From the NCBI GenBank assembly GCA_021904315.1, contig CM038919.1:19399666-19463665 (forward strand): DNA of 64,000 nt, written 5' to 3'. Every line of letters starts with the position of its first letter. The first letter of the stretch is position 1. Below are positions 49,186 to 62,800 of the stretch, one piece after another. The position numbers were made by a program, and so were the translations under genes. Origin of the DNA: Sphagnum magellanicum. Taxonomy: Eukaryota > Streptophyta > Sphagnopsida > Sphagnales > Sphagnaceae. The notes under the pieces were generated by a model that ran no database searches, had not been told where the DNA came from, and was given only the letters and a program-made list of their open reading frames with translations.

Positions 49186-50499
49186 ACACTTTCAAAGGCA
49201 TACCCCGGTTCACACCTTCAAACATGAGCATTCATTGATAGAAAAACATCATGTAGAATATAAAATCAATCCCTCAAAACATAATCAAAGTCTTTTATTA
49301 CCACCACAAGCTTGGAACAAGATTAACAAAACAACAATTTTGGTCATCCATTTAGTAACAACAAAAAAACTCTAAAACAATGCAAAACAAATTTTTTAAA
49401 TAACAACCCAAATTTCATAAAAAAGTTGGAAGGCCACATTTGTAGCTTCAAACAAAATACTTTGCTTTGTGAACACAAATGTTATTATGTGAACAATCAA
49501 TTTTTCCAAAAGATTTGTAGATCATACAAAGTAGGTGTCTAATTATAGTAATTTTGATGAAAACTTTGATGGAAAAAGAAGGTTGTAGATCAAATTGAAA
49601 GTCAAGAAAACTATAAGACTTTGTGCATTGTATTGAACTTTGCTTTTGGCTTCCTGCACCTAGCGTGCTTTCCTCTAAAATATTTTATTCAACCCTATGT
49701 CACCAACCCAATAGAATCCATCCAAAACCAAAATACAAGTGCCCATTATCGTAAAAAATATTTTGTGATCACATGAATAGATGATTTTTTTTAACGTCAT
49801 TTTAGAGTAAGTTTCTTTTTTTAGATTAACATTGTATCCAAGGTGTTAGTTATTAGAACATGCACTAACCATGAAAAAGGTGTGTGTCACACAATGGCCT
49901 TGCCATATATATATATGATAAAATTTATTCATAAAAAATTCATGTTTGAAGCTTGAATATTTTGAATGTAAATGTTTTGTGATTCTAATTGAAGATAAGA
50001 TTTCAAAAACCTAACCAACAAATGAAATGTCAAAAATTTGACCAATAAAAATCATTTACATCATGTGATTTTAAAAAGGATGTTTGTGAAAAATAGTGAT
50101 GGAAGAGATGATTTAATAAATTAATATTTCAATTGGAATTGAAATTTTGAATAAGGAATTGGAATTGAAGTTTTTTGGTGTTATTTCAATTGAAGCTAAA
50201 ATTCGCTTGTTGTTTCCTTTGAAACCTATAGATCCCACAAAATTGAGTAAGGATGATGGAAAAGTGAAAGAGTGGTGAACTGGACATTAATAATTCCACA
50301 AAATGTTTAGTTTGATCTTTTTTGGGGAGAGTGGTAAATAATGATGATGATATTGATGATGATTGTTTGACCATAATTAGCTCAATCAATAAGGTAGAAT
50401 ATTTGGTTTAAAAGTGTAGTCAAGAGGATGGGGAAACTAACCCAAGTGCTCCTTAGACAGTTAGTAAATAGATAAGAAAACAAGCATCATTGACTGGGA
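49186..50499. other. Gene-free shared stretch, copy B
   Basis: Counterpart of 18,842-20,149. Nothing recognised. Confidence 0.5.
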
Positions 50500-51065
50500 T
50501 TTTGCAAGCCATTGTAAGACCAACGCCTTGAAATAGCCCCTTCATTCCTTCAAATGCACACACCATCTAAAAATCATCCATAGTTCCACAATACTTTGGA
50601 TTATGGTAATCATCCACCTCAATCACACTCTTGGTCACATATGTTGGATTCATAGATATCCAGAACATTACACTTGCAACACCGCTTGTTAGAATCTGTG
50701 ATCCTTTCCCAAGACATGAAGTATCTTTGCCTCCAATAAGAATTTGTCACTCCAAACATGATTGTCGCAACATAATTCAAATAAGCCCTTTAAATAAACC
50801 AAACATTCATGTTTCCAATGTCAACACCTATTATGAAACATCAAGAGGCTTAATGTTGTACTTAGCTTGAGATAAGATAACCCTTGTTGCTATTATTTGT
50901 GGCCATGTCATTGTTGCTATTGTTCCAACCAAGGCACTCTATGTCTACAACTTGCATTTCAAAAGCTATATGGGACATACCGTGAATCCAACCCCTGCAA
51001 AGCCAATAATTGTGATTCGAGGGATTCTTTCAACAATGTGTCCATTTATCCTCTTGCGACTATTA
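50500..51065 (-). pseudogene. Pseudogene of BOU-type mitochondrial carrier, copy B
   Basis: Counterpart of 20,150-20,725, with the same order of carrier-family fragments and similar decay. Sharing the insertion and breaks with copy A means it was already a pseudogene before, or soon after, the segmental duplication. The plus-strand open stretches over it are shadows. Confidence 0.8.
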
Positions 51066-53628
51066 ATAGCTATAAATTCATCTTGTAAAAACTCACTTTT
51101 CTAACTATCGATTTTTGACTACCAATTTGCACTACCGATTTGTAGTTTGATTTATTAGAAACCAAAAAGGAGTACCAAAGTAGTTTATATGTTTATATTT
51201 AGAACCAAAATTTTAGAATATTAGTTTGACACCAATTAAGTTTATCTTGATTGATGTTAATGATTAGTGGAGATTTCCAAGAGTTTTTTATAATTCCACC
51301 ATTTTCTAGAAAAGATTTCTAGGAAAAATCCAATGCTTATTGTAACAATTTTTTTTTGTGAATTGGACTAAGATTTTGCCTCTAAATCAAGTTTGTTTTT
51401 GTGGAATATTACCTCTTTGTGTATCTTTTGGATTAACATCATTGTTTTCCTTCAGATGTTGAAGTTTTTGTTTCGCACATTAGTATTTTGAGATGATAAA
51501 TAATTAGTAGTCAAGTTGCAGCATTAGATGTTACTAGCTACTCAAGACTATTTCTTGAACCTAAACCCCTAAGTTATTTACTTGGTTTCTTTAACAATGA
51601 CAAACAGAACAACATTGGAAATAACCACTATGGCAAGTGGCATTCCCATTCTTTTGAACAACCCCTTGGAACCTTCTAATACCAAGGTTTTTTGGACGAC
51701 GTCTATGGCACTTGAGTATTTAAAAAATTGTCTTAGTAATGCTTCTGGCTAGCTTTATAGTTCCACCTTATTTGTGTCAAGTAACTGCATGGTAAGGTGG
51801 ACCAAAAAATAACAAGAATCTACAAATTTGAAAGTCCATTTTGGGTCCATTTCCTTTGTATTTTTTTTAGCCTTGAAATGGTTTTTATAGTTAGGTAGCA
51901 ACAATAGATTGATTTTAAACAATTTTTCTTCCATTGAAATTTTTGACTTCCTAAAGCTCATTGATTAAAACATTCTTGCTAAATTTCAACATTATTTTTA
52001 TTTTTTTCAAGATGTAATGGACTTTTGAAAAAAATGTGTTTGTTTTTCACCAAATAAAAGTCGATAGTTCATAAACTTCATTAGATATGAACCAAAACCT
52101 TTCATTCTTGATTTCATTATTACATTTAAAAACTAAAACCAAGTCCCTAAAAAGTTTTAAGGTCCATCATAGAACCAAACAAAAATCCATTCACTTCATT
52201 GTTCCTAATGATACATACCCTGATTTTTCAACTTCAAAAGTCCATAGCTCCTACAATTTTACATATTTTTCATGCCAATTAATTTCATTACGTACATATT
52301 GAAGTCCATAATTTCAAAATGAGTCCCATTGAACAATTCCAATATGTACAAAAAAATGTGGTCATAAGAATCACATCTAGGTAGTAGAAAAGTGGATTGT
52401 GTTACTCCAAAATTGGTCCACCCTAGCATGCATCCACCATATCAAAGGGATGTCCCACCACCAGGAATTGCGTTGCTCTACCACCGTCCCTACTCATAAA
52501 TCCTTGGCCACAAATTTTCTCTCCATCACCTTTTCTTCTTGTTTTTCTTCCTTTCTTTCATTGCTTCGAATCCACGAATTTCGCCTTTTGTTGATTGAGT
52601 AAAGTCTTGAAAAGCTTCTAAATAAATCTTTGCCAAATTTCTCTCTCTTTCAGATCCAATATTTCTAGCAGTTCATTCCAAGAAAACAAATTTCCTTCTT
52701 TTGCCTCCTTAACACAAAATCTTCTAGGAGCCTTCACACGCTCTTTTATTCAATTCGTTTTGATTTTCTCACAATTGCTTGAGCACCACCATCATCACCA
52801 TTTCCAGTGAACACAAAGTTCACATTTCTTTTGGCAAATTTTCTTCAACCCCTTTTTGTGCAATCCAATCATTAAAACACATATGAAAAAAATCGTCGTT
52901 TAATGTTTTTTTTTTCAATTTTGTGATATTGTTCAAAAAGATTTAGCCACATATGACTATAGACCAAATATGAACGTCATTTTTTTAAAAAAAGCTTCTA
53001 TATTCTAGTTACTTTTAGGAACCTATTGTAGAAATCTAGTAATTCAAAAATAGCAATTGATTGAAATTTGGTGAATTTTGGCCACTTGGTTTTTTTTTTA
53101 TAAAATCCTTCGATACTTTTTTATTGCCCCATTTTATTTTTCGAAAAATGGCGAAAATTCAACAAATTTTAACCAAAAAAACTATAAATGGTCATATATA
53201 TGACAATTTTATGTTTTAGGAGGTATCCATAATATAAAAGGAGTTTCCGGAAATTCCCACTTTGAATATAAAAAAAAATTCTTTACAAAAACCATTGGTT
53301 CTGACTATTATTTCTAATTATATCAAAAAAAAATATTTAGAAAGAATATTTGGATATCTAGCAAACAAAACACACCTAGAAAAAATATTTATTAAAACAA
53401 CTATTTCTTAAGGATCAAAATCCTTCAAACTATTAGACTCTATAATTGATCTTAAGTTTCAGTACAAGTCAAAATATCATCTTTGAAATATCTTTTATAA
53501 AAATAAACTTATTACCTTGGGGGCCAAAATTTCTAAATCTATTATATTCTATAATGGACTTCAGCACTATATCCCTACATGTAGGCAAGGCCAACAAATG
53601 TGAATATGCACATTGTTATATTTGAATA
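51066..53628. other. Gene-free shared stretch, copy B
   Basis: Counterpart of 20,726-23,275. No gene seen. Confidence 0.4.
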
Positions 53629-54075
53629 TCATAGGAACTATTGATTTTAATATTGAAGCAAACACAAACTTATCAATTACTTTGCTATATGAATATGAGA
53701 CCTAGTGCCAAAGAGACAAAGACTTATGTTAATGAAGTGATATGTAAGTGGTTATCGATTCATTGTTTCCCTTCTCCCAAATACAAACAAGACCACAAAA
53801 AATAGGTTATCATTTTTCACTTACCTCATACCTACTTGGGAAATATGCAGTTTCAAAGTGTTTTTTATCAAGGTTCCCAAAAGGGACAACCTTAAAGTCC
53901 TTATTGACATCCTTGCTAGCGGTAAATTTGTTCTACTATAATTATTATTTAGGTTTTGGAAAAGGTTTTGACTTATCTAAACATTGGTGTAACAAGGGAA
54001 TGATGGGCTAAATCATCCTTGGCCATTTCCCCATCCACCATCATTTCATTAACATTCCCCCCATTGTCTCCATCC
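53629..54075. other. B-only block of about 450 bp
   Basis: Copy A passes from the equivalent of 53,628 to about 54,076 directly (near 23,275-23,285). Either B gained this block or A lost it. No terminal repeats or ORF identify it. Confidence 0.6.
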
Positions 54076-54096
54076 TTCACATTGTCGTCATTTCCC

Positions 54097-54160
54097 TTAC
54101 ATCCCCTGCTATTTCCTTGACATCCCCTGCTATTTCCTTGACATCCCCCACTATTTTCCT
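54097..54160. repeat. 21-bp tandem repeat, three units
   Basis: CATCCCCTGCTATTTCCTTG plus one base, repeated with minor changes. Copy A has a single unit near 23,317, so it expanded in B or contracted in A. Confidence 0.75.
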
Positions 54161-55088
54161 AGCATCCTCATGTCTCCCCAACCTTTTTCCCTCATGTGCC
54201 CTAGCATCCCCACAATTTCCCAACATAAAATTGGCATTTGTGGTGTTTTTTGCCATTTTGTAGCATTGTTGTTGTCCTTCACCATGGCATGACACCTCCT
54301 ACTAGTTTCCCATTCCTTATCCAGCATTGCCAAACCTCTATAATGCATCCCCACATTCTTCCTACTACTACCAAGCCAAGGGATTGCAAGCCTAAGCCAC
54401 AAATTGTGATGTGTTGGCAAATGTTAGGTTGCTTAAGCAGTTGGGCAACCTCTTGAAGCTCTTTGGCTTGGTGCCAACATGGATATAAAAGGGACCACTT
54501 TGTTTTTCACATGCCCATTTTAATGAATTAAAAACAATTCTTTCATTGGCTAGTATGCTTGTAATCTCGAACAATAATTTCACAAATGTGCATAAAGTTG
54601 TGTCATAATTTTGTTTGTATTATTATTTGCTTTAAATGTTACTCCTTAGATCTTTGGCTTTTCCCTTGAAAGCTAATGCAATTGATTTTTGAACCCATTA
54701 CCACATGGCATGAACAAATTGAAAAGCTCAACCAAACTTTAAAAATTAAGCCTAAACTAGAATTTAAAACCCATGGCTACATCGAATGTAAGTGGGAGCT
54801 TGAATGGGAGTGGGGTCCCATGAAGTCTAAACCCAAACCAATCCTTTTAATCTTATCATTTGGGTTCCCAATGACCACAATCCATGATATTTTTGCAACT
54901 TATTGTTTATATATCCATGATATTTCAAAGTTAAGATGCCTTTGAAGAACCTAATATTCAACTCATTGTTAGGAAAATGAATTATTGTCCAATAATTATA
55001 CATCGTTGAATTATTTTTTACGTCAACCATTACTAAATTTGAAACAAAAAAAAAAATTGTAAAATAATATTAGTTGGAGGGTAGTTAC
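54161..55088. other. Gene-free shared stretch, copy B
   Basis: Counterpart of about 23,340-24,226. Contains the conserved TATAAAA at 54,484-54,490. No gene recognised. Confidence 0.4.
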
Positions 55089-55244
55089 TTTTGTTCATCT
55101 CTTAATTTGGCAACAATGATGTCATGCCCAACTTTTTTTTTCAAGGATAATGGCAATGGGTTTTACACTAGCTTGTTCTCATTTGAAAACAAAAATGTGT
55201 TCCCTTCCCCCTCCTAGAGAAGATAAAAGATGCAACTTGAACAC
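55089..55244 (-). pseudogene. Orphan P450 exon-2 relic, copy B
   Basis: Counterpart of 24,227-24,382, again 156 nt with the same landmarks. Its presence at the same place in both duplicons shows the older gene had already decayed to this fragment before the duplication. Confidence 0.8.
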
Positions 55245-56477
55245 CAACCAAACCAAGTTGAGAACTTTCATTACATGATCACCGAGCTTGTCGATGCACA
55301 TACAAATTCACATTGTAATCCTCATACCATGCACATTTGACTTACTTATGATTCAACTCACATGCATTTGAGAAAAATGTATGTATGAATTGCACTTAAT
55401 GTTGAAAGTTCGAAAGAACCACCAAAGCATAACAAGGCCAATTTTACATGAATTGTGCAACTATTCATTGCGTTGAATCAACCATATTTGGAAACGGTAC
55501 ATGTAGGATTCATTATTGCTTACACAAAAAATTGAACAAAAGTTCATGTATGACAATGGTCCACAACACTTACAATCTTAAATCTTGAATTCCACAAAAC
55601 CTTTTTTATAAATAAATAAAATTTCCCTTTTCCATAGATTATTCTTGCCACTTGTGAGGAGTGTTTTGAATCAACATTTTGTTTCCAAGCAAAATTTTGC
55701 GAGAAAGGGAATTAAAAAATTCAAAACTGAAGTGATTTTGGAGGTGGTCAATATGAAGAAATGAGAAAAAAAATTGTAAAAATATATAGATTGAATTTCG
55801 TGTGTGACCATGAGTATAGAAAGCCATTTTAAGAAATTTGCCACAAACTCAATTTGTAGCCAAATTTGGCTAAACCTTCTTAGGGATGATTGTCATTTTC
55901 TTTACATCTTCCTATGGATGATTACCATTTAGGTTACATTAAAAAATTCCAAAGAAAACATTGGTTGTGATTCTAGAGTTAATAAGAGTAACAAATTGTT
56001 ACCATGAATTTCATTGATTTATTTCCATGAATTTGTGTAATTCATTTTCCAATTTAATATATATATTTTTAGATTTATCCATAGCCTATGGCTTCAAGCC
56101 ATTCACCACATAATTATTATCATCATGTATGTATACACCATCTACTAAAATAACTACCTCACCCATCTCTCCTACCCACCTATATGAAAAAGCAAAATCT
56201 TTATAACTATTTTAAAAAGAAACTTTCATAATTTTCACCTTGATCCTTAACGATTATTTTGACCTCTTCCTCACATACCTTTTGAAATCTTCCCTTTCAA
56301 AGTGAAATTTAAAAATTGAATTCAAATGAAATAACACATTACAACATATAATGAATATGGGCAACATCAAAACTCAATATAATCAACTCATAACTTATAG
56401 ATTCCCACAAATATTCTAGGCAAATCAAGAGTATTAGTTGTTATGTCTACGTTTTGGAAAAGTTTTTTATCATGTAT
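55245..56477. other. 3' flank of P450-B, left of the LTR-type insertion
   Basis: Counterpart of 24,383-25,625. Non-coding. It is the original downstream flank of the P450, now separated from it by the insertion. Confidence 0.6.
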
Positions 56478-59400
56478 TGTTATGCATTCTTACACACCCT
56501 TAACATGAAGATATGCATTCACAAACCCGCTTGGAAGTGAAACTATTATGTAGTTGTAGTGTAACAAGTACGGTGGTTCAATGTAATGCAATGAAATTCA
56601 CTAAGAGTCTAATGCGTTGTGTCCAACATCTACACATAACATCCTAATCTAGCATGCATTGGATTTTTGAAAAGCTAATCTAAAGGAATCGTGTTACAAA
56701 ATCTCATAAGTTTTTTTTTTTTAAATTTTTTTGATCAAGAGTTAAGCTTTGAACTAGAAACCACTTTGCTTAGATTGAAGGAAAAAACAGACAATTCAAC
56801 CCCCTCTACTTCCAACACGTGTAGCTCCCTTTACAGTAACTCCGATGATGCTGAAATTTGAGGAGAACCTTCTACACCTCTCAAACTAAGACTGATTTAA
56901 ATTTGACACATCCAATGATGGATTTGGGAGGAACAATTAATTGAAATAAAAATCCAAAGGCTTTGTCATGGAAGTCCTTCCATGAACTCCACTATAACAC
57001 CCTCTACTTCCAACCATGTAGCTACCTGACAGTAACTCCGATGATGCTGAAATTTGGGGGGAACCTTCTACACCTTCCAAACTAAAACTGATTTCATTTT
57101 GACACAAATCCAACGGTGGATTTGGGAGGAACAACCAATTGAACCAAAATTCCAGAGGCTTTGCTACAAGTACTTGTTACACACAACTTCCTTCCATGTT
57201 TGATTCTTGCACACACCTTTTCCATGAACACCTCTCCACACATAAGGACCAAAAATTCTTCCTCACACTTCCTCCTCCTCTTTCTTTCTTTTCCACATAC
57301 CCACAATACCTTCTCCTTTGGTAAGCCTCCATGACCTTCCTTGAGCTTGTTTCTCTTGTTCAATGAAAGCTTTGAAATCCTTTGCTCCAATCAATGGCCT
57401 CCTCATGCTTTTAAAGCCAATGATAATTGAGAATAAATTGCCATCCAATTGAGTTTAAGATGAGAATTCTTAGGCCCAATGAGACCCAAGAAATATTCCA
57501 TCCTCTAATCAAATAGGATGATAATCCTCATGACTAATGAGATTGAAGGATTCATCCCTTCCCTTATCTTGGATATCTTGATGAGGTCTCTTGAGCTTGA
57601 TTGACGCGCTCCCAAGTCACGGGGTGAAACCCACTTGAGGGTTTCCCAAAATCAAGTTGCGGAAATTGTGACTTAGCGGCGCGCTCCCGGCTTCCATTTC
57701 TAAAAAGGGGTAGAGGGTTGAGTTGGGAGCCCAGGGATTAGACTAGGAAGATGGACTAGTACATCAAGCACGAATCTGCATCCAAAAACCAACCACAAAA
57801 GGTTAGTTTAGCATTCGGAACACCCTGGGGTGTTGGGACTTGCCACGGGCACTTGGACACACAAGACTCACCACAGTCCGGACTCGAGAGTAAGCCACCA
57901 CCTTACTCCCTATAGTATTCTCTGCGGCTAGTCGTCGAGGCTACATCCAAATGGCACATTTTGTTGGGACTCCCGAAATGGAGTCCCGAAATTGTCCCAG
58001 CTGGACTCCCGGGACTTTGAATAGCCATAACTCCTCGCCCTGAACTCGGATCGGGACGAGTCCTAAATCAAAGTTGTAGTTCTCGTCGAGAGCTTTCCAA
58101 CGCCGTGTCGCACTCTTCAAGGCGACGTCGGGAAGAGGTCGATTCCCGACTTTTAGTGGTCGGGAGTCAAACTACCAGTTTGACTCCCGGCCCTTCTTTT
58201 GCCCATAACTTGGGCTGCAGATGTCCGAATGGCCAATGCGAGGCCATTTTCGATATCTACGTTTCAAGACCTTTCCAATGACACTAAGAACACCTCAATG
58301 CGAATTGTTTTGGGCCTTGCTGTTAATCTCTGAACATTCGGGAGTTGCGGAGGACTCCAAATCTCCAACTTTTCCAAGTGTTGGGCTTCACCCCCACACT
58401 TGGCCAAAGTGGGGTTGCGACATTGATCCTTATCCTTTCCGTCCATTGACCTTCACATCCTACTTCTTCATCCTAATTACTTCAAATAACTAACTACTAG
58501 GATAGTTTATCAGTAGTAACAAGTAACGTCCTTGAATTCTTACTTGACTAATTCAATGGTTGAACTAACATCCCCGTGTACCATTTACTCTTTTGATATC
58601 CCGTACCTATTTATTTTACCATGCACTAGTTAACTATGTAGTACATAATAAAATTTGCACCACAAAAAACCCCACATATTTCTAGATCCACCGTCAAAAT
58701 TAGGGTTTGATGAATCCATTAGATCTAGGATGTTCGAGTTTTCATGAGGTTCCGCCGTCACTCCCACACGTTATGCCTACCTTAATTTGTTAAATAAAAA
58801 GGCCTCGACCTCTTCTGAACGCAAGTACCACATTGTTTGTACTACCTTCTTAGTTTTTGTTGATGCAAGTGAGAACTAGTCGTGGCGGATGATGTCGCTA
58901 CGCCTTCGAATCCTCCAGTTGCACCAGTAGAACAGGAAGAGCTTGGAGAAGCACCGCTCGACGTGATTGTTTTTCAACGGTCGTGTGAAGAAGAACCGCC
59001 CAGGCGAGTGGTGCGCAATCAAGTCGATTGTTTGGCATGGGATCGTCGATTGTCTCCTAACCCACATGCTTTAGCAATCTATTTAGAATTCGTTCCTACT
59101 TGTGGAGTCGTGCCAGAAAGGTTTGAAGAATGTCAATGCGAAGATGATGATGTCCGTTTCCATTGTCAAACGTGGGTTCCCGGTGATGGCCACTATCGTT
59201 GGCTATGAGGGCCAATCAACCCCCTTCCCATGGAGCACCAAGCTAAGTACCATTCGTCGCATTTTAGATTTTTTGCAATTGTGATCTATCCTTTAAGTCG
59301 GTTATAAAGTTGTAATTCACCTGAGGCTACTCATGCGAAAATGTTAATACTTAAGTTTGATTTTATTTTATTTAAAAGTCTGATAGAAGTGAAACTAAAT

Positions 59401-59802
59401 AAAGATGTATTAGGACTACATCCTAAAAATCTTACAAGTACATCATTAGTGCTTGAAGATTCTTCTACATACTAACTTAACCTTGTCATGGCAAAATGCT
59501 ATTGTTAATTATGGGCTTGTATTCCCTATATATCAATAATTCACATTTAATTTTACATCCCCTTTCCCTTCTCTACAACATAAAAGGGATAATGTACTTT
59601 AAAAGGTTTACTAGGTGCTTAACTAATTAAGCGTTACATCAATTGAAATAAAGAAGTACTATATGCCTAGAAATATCACAAAAGCTGATTCAACTATTAA
59701 TAATCACTACTTGGAGGCTTATAAGCATTCAAATCATTAGTACTAGGGAAAATTACGGAATTAAAGCTTAACTAATTATTGAGCTATAATCCATGGCTCA
59801 CA
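56478..59802. mobile_element. LTR-type insertion, probably a solo LTR or non-autonomous element
   Basis: Copy A lacks this 3.3 kb. It begins TGTTATGC and ends CTCACA (TG...CA ends). TGTAT flanks both sides (56,473-56,477 and 59,803-59,807); the match can be stretched to CATGTAT, which makes the exact end ambiguous by two bases. No gag-pol domains or internal second LTR were seen. The region 57,600-58,460 is GC-richer than anything nearby. It is a fossil, younger than the segmental duplication because only copy B has it. Confidence 0.65.
56799..57165. repeat. Direct repeat of about 170 bp inside the LTR-type element
   Basis: Sequence at about 56,799-56,966 recurs at about 56,989-57,165, sharing CAGTAACTCCGATGATGCTG and TGGATTTGGGAGGAACAA, with moderate divergence between the two units. 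Confidence 0.8.
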
Positions 59803-59819
59803 TGTATCCTTATTGAACT

Positions 59820-62800
59820 TTTGATTAATCTTTCTTATGGATTCTCAATTAAAGCCCTTTCTGAAAGGTAGGAAATGGATCCATTGTCATTTTTTCAAAA
59901 GGGTCAATCATTGACCATTCATAATTCAACACCAAATGGTGTAGGAATATAACCATTTCAGTACGAGCAAATTCACTTCCATGGCACATTCGAGGTCCAC
60001 CTCCAAATGGCAAATAAATGAAAGGTTAAGGTCCTATTCCTTCAAAACGAGATGGATCAAACCTTTTAGGATTTGGGAAAAATTGTGGTGACAAGTGCAA
60101 ACATGGACCACTCCAAACAACTTGCACAACATCCATGAATGCGAAAGGTTATTAATGCAATTAGTAAAGAAGAAACTCAATCCAACATTATGTTGATTTC
60201 TATTTAACATTTGGATTAATGATAATTCATTTTGAAATGTCATAATATAAAAGTTCATAAAAAATCTTTAGTGTAGAGTCCAGACATTATGTTCTATCTA
60301 GAATGTGGTTATTGATCAAACAATTATGCACAGTCCAAGACCTTAAAAAATTTTAATCAAAATTATTTGTAACATATTTTGTACGATTTTGTGAACCTTA
60401 CAATTGACGAAAAAACTAATTACAACCTTTTAGAATGTGAAACATTTAACCCTTTGTATGCACTACTTCTTGAGCCTTGACCATTTTAAACATCATCTTC
60501 ATGTCATTGGTTTGGACCAAAATTGGCTTACAATATTTAAGTTCACACATGTATATAAAATTGGTTTGTAGCATTAATGTAATTTTCAACATAAAACATA
60601 GTTTCCAATTGTGTTGTTAGGTTTGAAATGTGATTTGATATTTGGCTAGGTCAAAAATAAATTTTATCTGGTCAATTGGTATTTCTAAACTCGTCGACAT
60701 GTGTTAGTTGGATGTGTAAATCATCATTGGGTGGTTACCTTGTTTGGGGGTTACCACTAAAGGTTCTCGTTTTAATTCATAAAAAGTGAATCAAAATTAG
60801 GTTTGATTTTTGAACCGATTTTAAAGTCAATTTTTTTAAAAAATTTAAATTGAAAAACCAAACCAAAACCAAAATTGGAACCCATATCTTTGAAAAAAAA
60901 ATTGAAAAAAAATTAAATCAAGCATTAATCGGAAGTTAACTATTATTTCTAGTTCGGGTTCCTTACAATTTGATCGAGTTTTCAAAACGAGAACCCAAAT
61001 TATAACTAATTTTCTTTTGTTTGAAAAATCAAAGCCAAAACTAGAACCAAAATCACAATTTTTGTTTTAAAGAATTGAAACCAAAACTATTCTAATTTAT
61101 TTTTAAAAACTAAAAATAAAGGTCTTTCATAAAAGTCAAGAATCAGCCAACACTTATATTAACTTCGAATAATTGTCTTATGGATTGGTAGTAGATTTAC
61201 ACAAGTATGCCTATGATAATATGCAAATTTTGTAGTTTTATGAACTTGTTAACTAAATTAAGCTTAACGTATTTTGTGGTCCATCATTTCAAGAAACATA
61301 ACATATAAAAATGTTTTCTACAACTCTTACCTTCCAACCTTTTGGAATGGTAAATCCTCCATATTCAATCTCTTTAAGCGTTTCTCGTGGTGCAAATGCC
61401 ACTATAGGTTGTATGCGCATAGTCTCTTGGATCACTTGCCACGTGTATTTCATTTTTCGTGTATCATCCCAACATAGCAAGTCTCCAACCTTTTCCACTG
61501 CAATTTTCTTTTGCTCTATCACATGCACAAATGTAAACCTTCAATTTCAATTAAATCAAATTAGTTGGCAGAGAGAAAAGGATAAATTTGTGTTAAAATG
61601 GCGTAGAATGCCAATATATGTAAAATGTGATTCCATCCAAATATTTCATTTTCTCAAGACCTTTTCACCAAATTTATAAACTAAACATATAATCTAGGGA
61701 ACATACTTTTAATAACCTCTTGTAAACAATGCGGATTTAAAAATAGATATTTGAGTACGACTCCAAGTGTGCTAGATGTTGTGTCATGGCCTCCAAATAA
61801 AAGCACCAAAATGTTGTCTTTGATTTCGTCGTCGGTGACTAGGTGGCCTTGATCATCAGGGGTGCTAATTTGAATTGACAAAAGATCCTGGCGAGGTGAG
61901 ATCTTTCCTTCTTCCATATCTTGCCATTGAAAACAATAATAAAAGTATGTACCTAAGTGAAACCTATCAAGTGTACATTGTACATGGGAGGAACCACCAC
62001 AACATGGCATCGCAACTATACTACCCAATTTGAAATTACTCAAGGCAACCAATTATGAAAGTAATCAAAAACTTTGGAAATAAGTTTAAATTGATGCAAG
62101 ACAACAAAAAGATTTGCAATATGGAATCAATTGCCTTTCGCTTCTGACGTATGGTTATGTCTAGTGTATGAAGCATTTTTTCATGTGCTAACCTAGCTTT
62201 GTGGTATGTAGTTCCAAGAAAATCCAATGGTAATGCAAAAAACCCTGCCAAGTATGTATTCATATCATGTGCTAATGCATGAGATTTAGGGCCTTCTTTG
62301 ATGCTCATGAATAAATCAATTGCCAAAGATAAAATAATTTTTTTCAATAACGTTCGAACTGTAATTTCATCTTTCTTTTCCCATAATTGCTCAAAATGGG
62401 CTCTTATTGTTTCATGCATTCTAGGCACAAAGCTTTGCAAGCCAACAGGGTTGAAGAAAGACGAGAGAATTTGGCAACCCTTCCTAAACATTCAAAACCA
62501 CAATGTATTAGTCATGCCCATTCCCAATTATCATAGTCCATTGTACTTCCATGATTAACACAACACAAAAATCACTTTAAAAAAAAATGAATGCATGTTC
62601 AAGATTTATATGGTTGAAGGATTTGTAAATGGATATATTGATGGCAAGGTAGGTACTTGTGTTGTTCTCCTCTTTTCATAACAATGTTGTCACGCCTAAG
62701 AAGTTTGTGCATAGATGATGGCCATGAGGCTTGCACTAGCTTGTTTTCATTTGAAAACAAAAACCTGTTGCCTTCAGGTGGACCTAGAAACACTTGTGGA

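Noticed and set aside
58882-59208. 108-codon ORF in the GC-rich element
   Set aside because: It begins with GTG, has no plant promoter or known domain, and lies in an LTR-type fossil. It is not supported as a gene.
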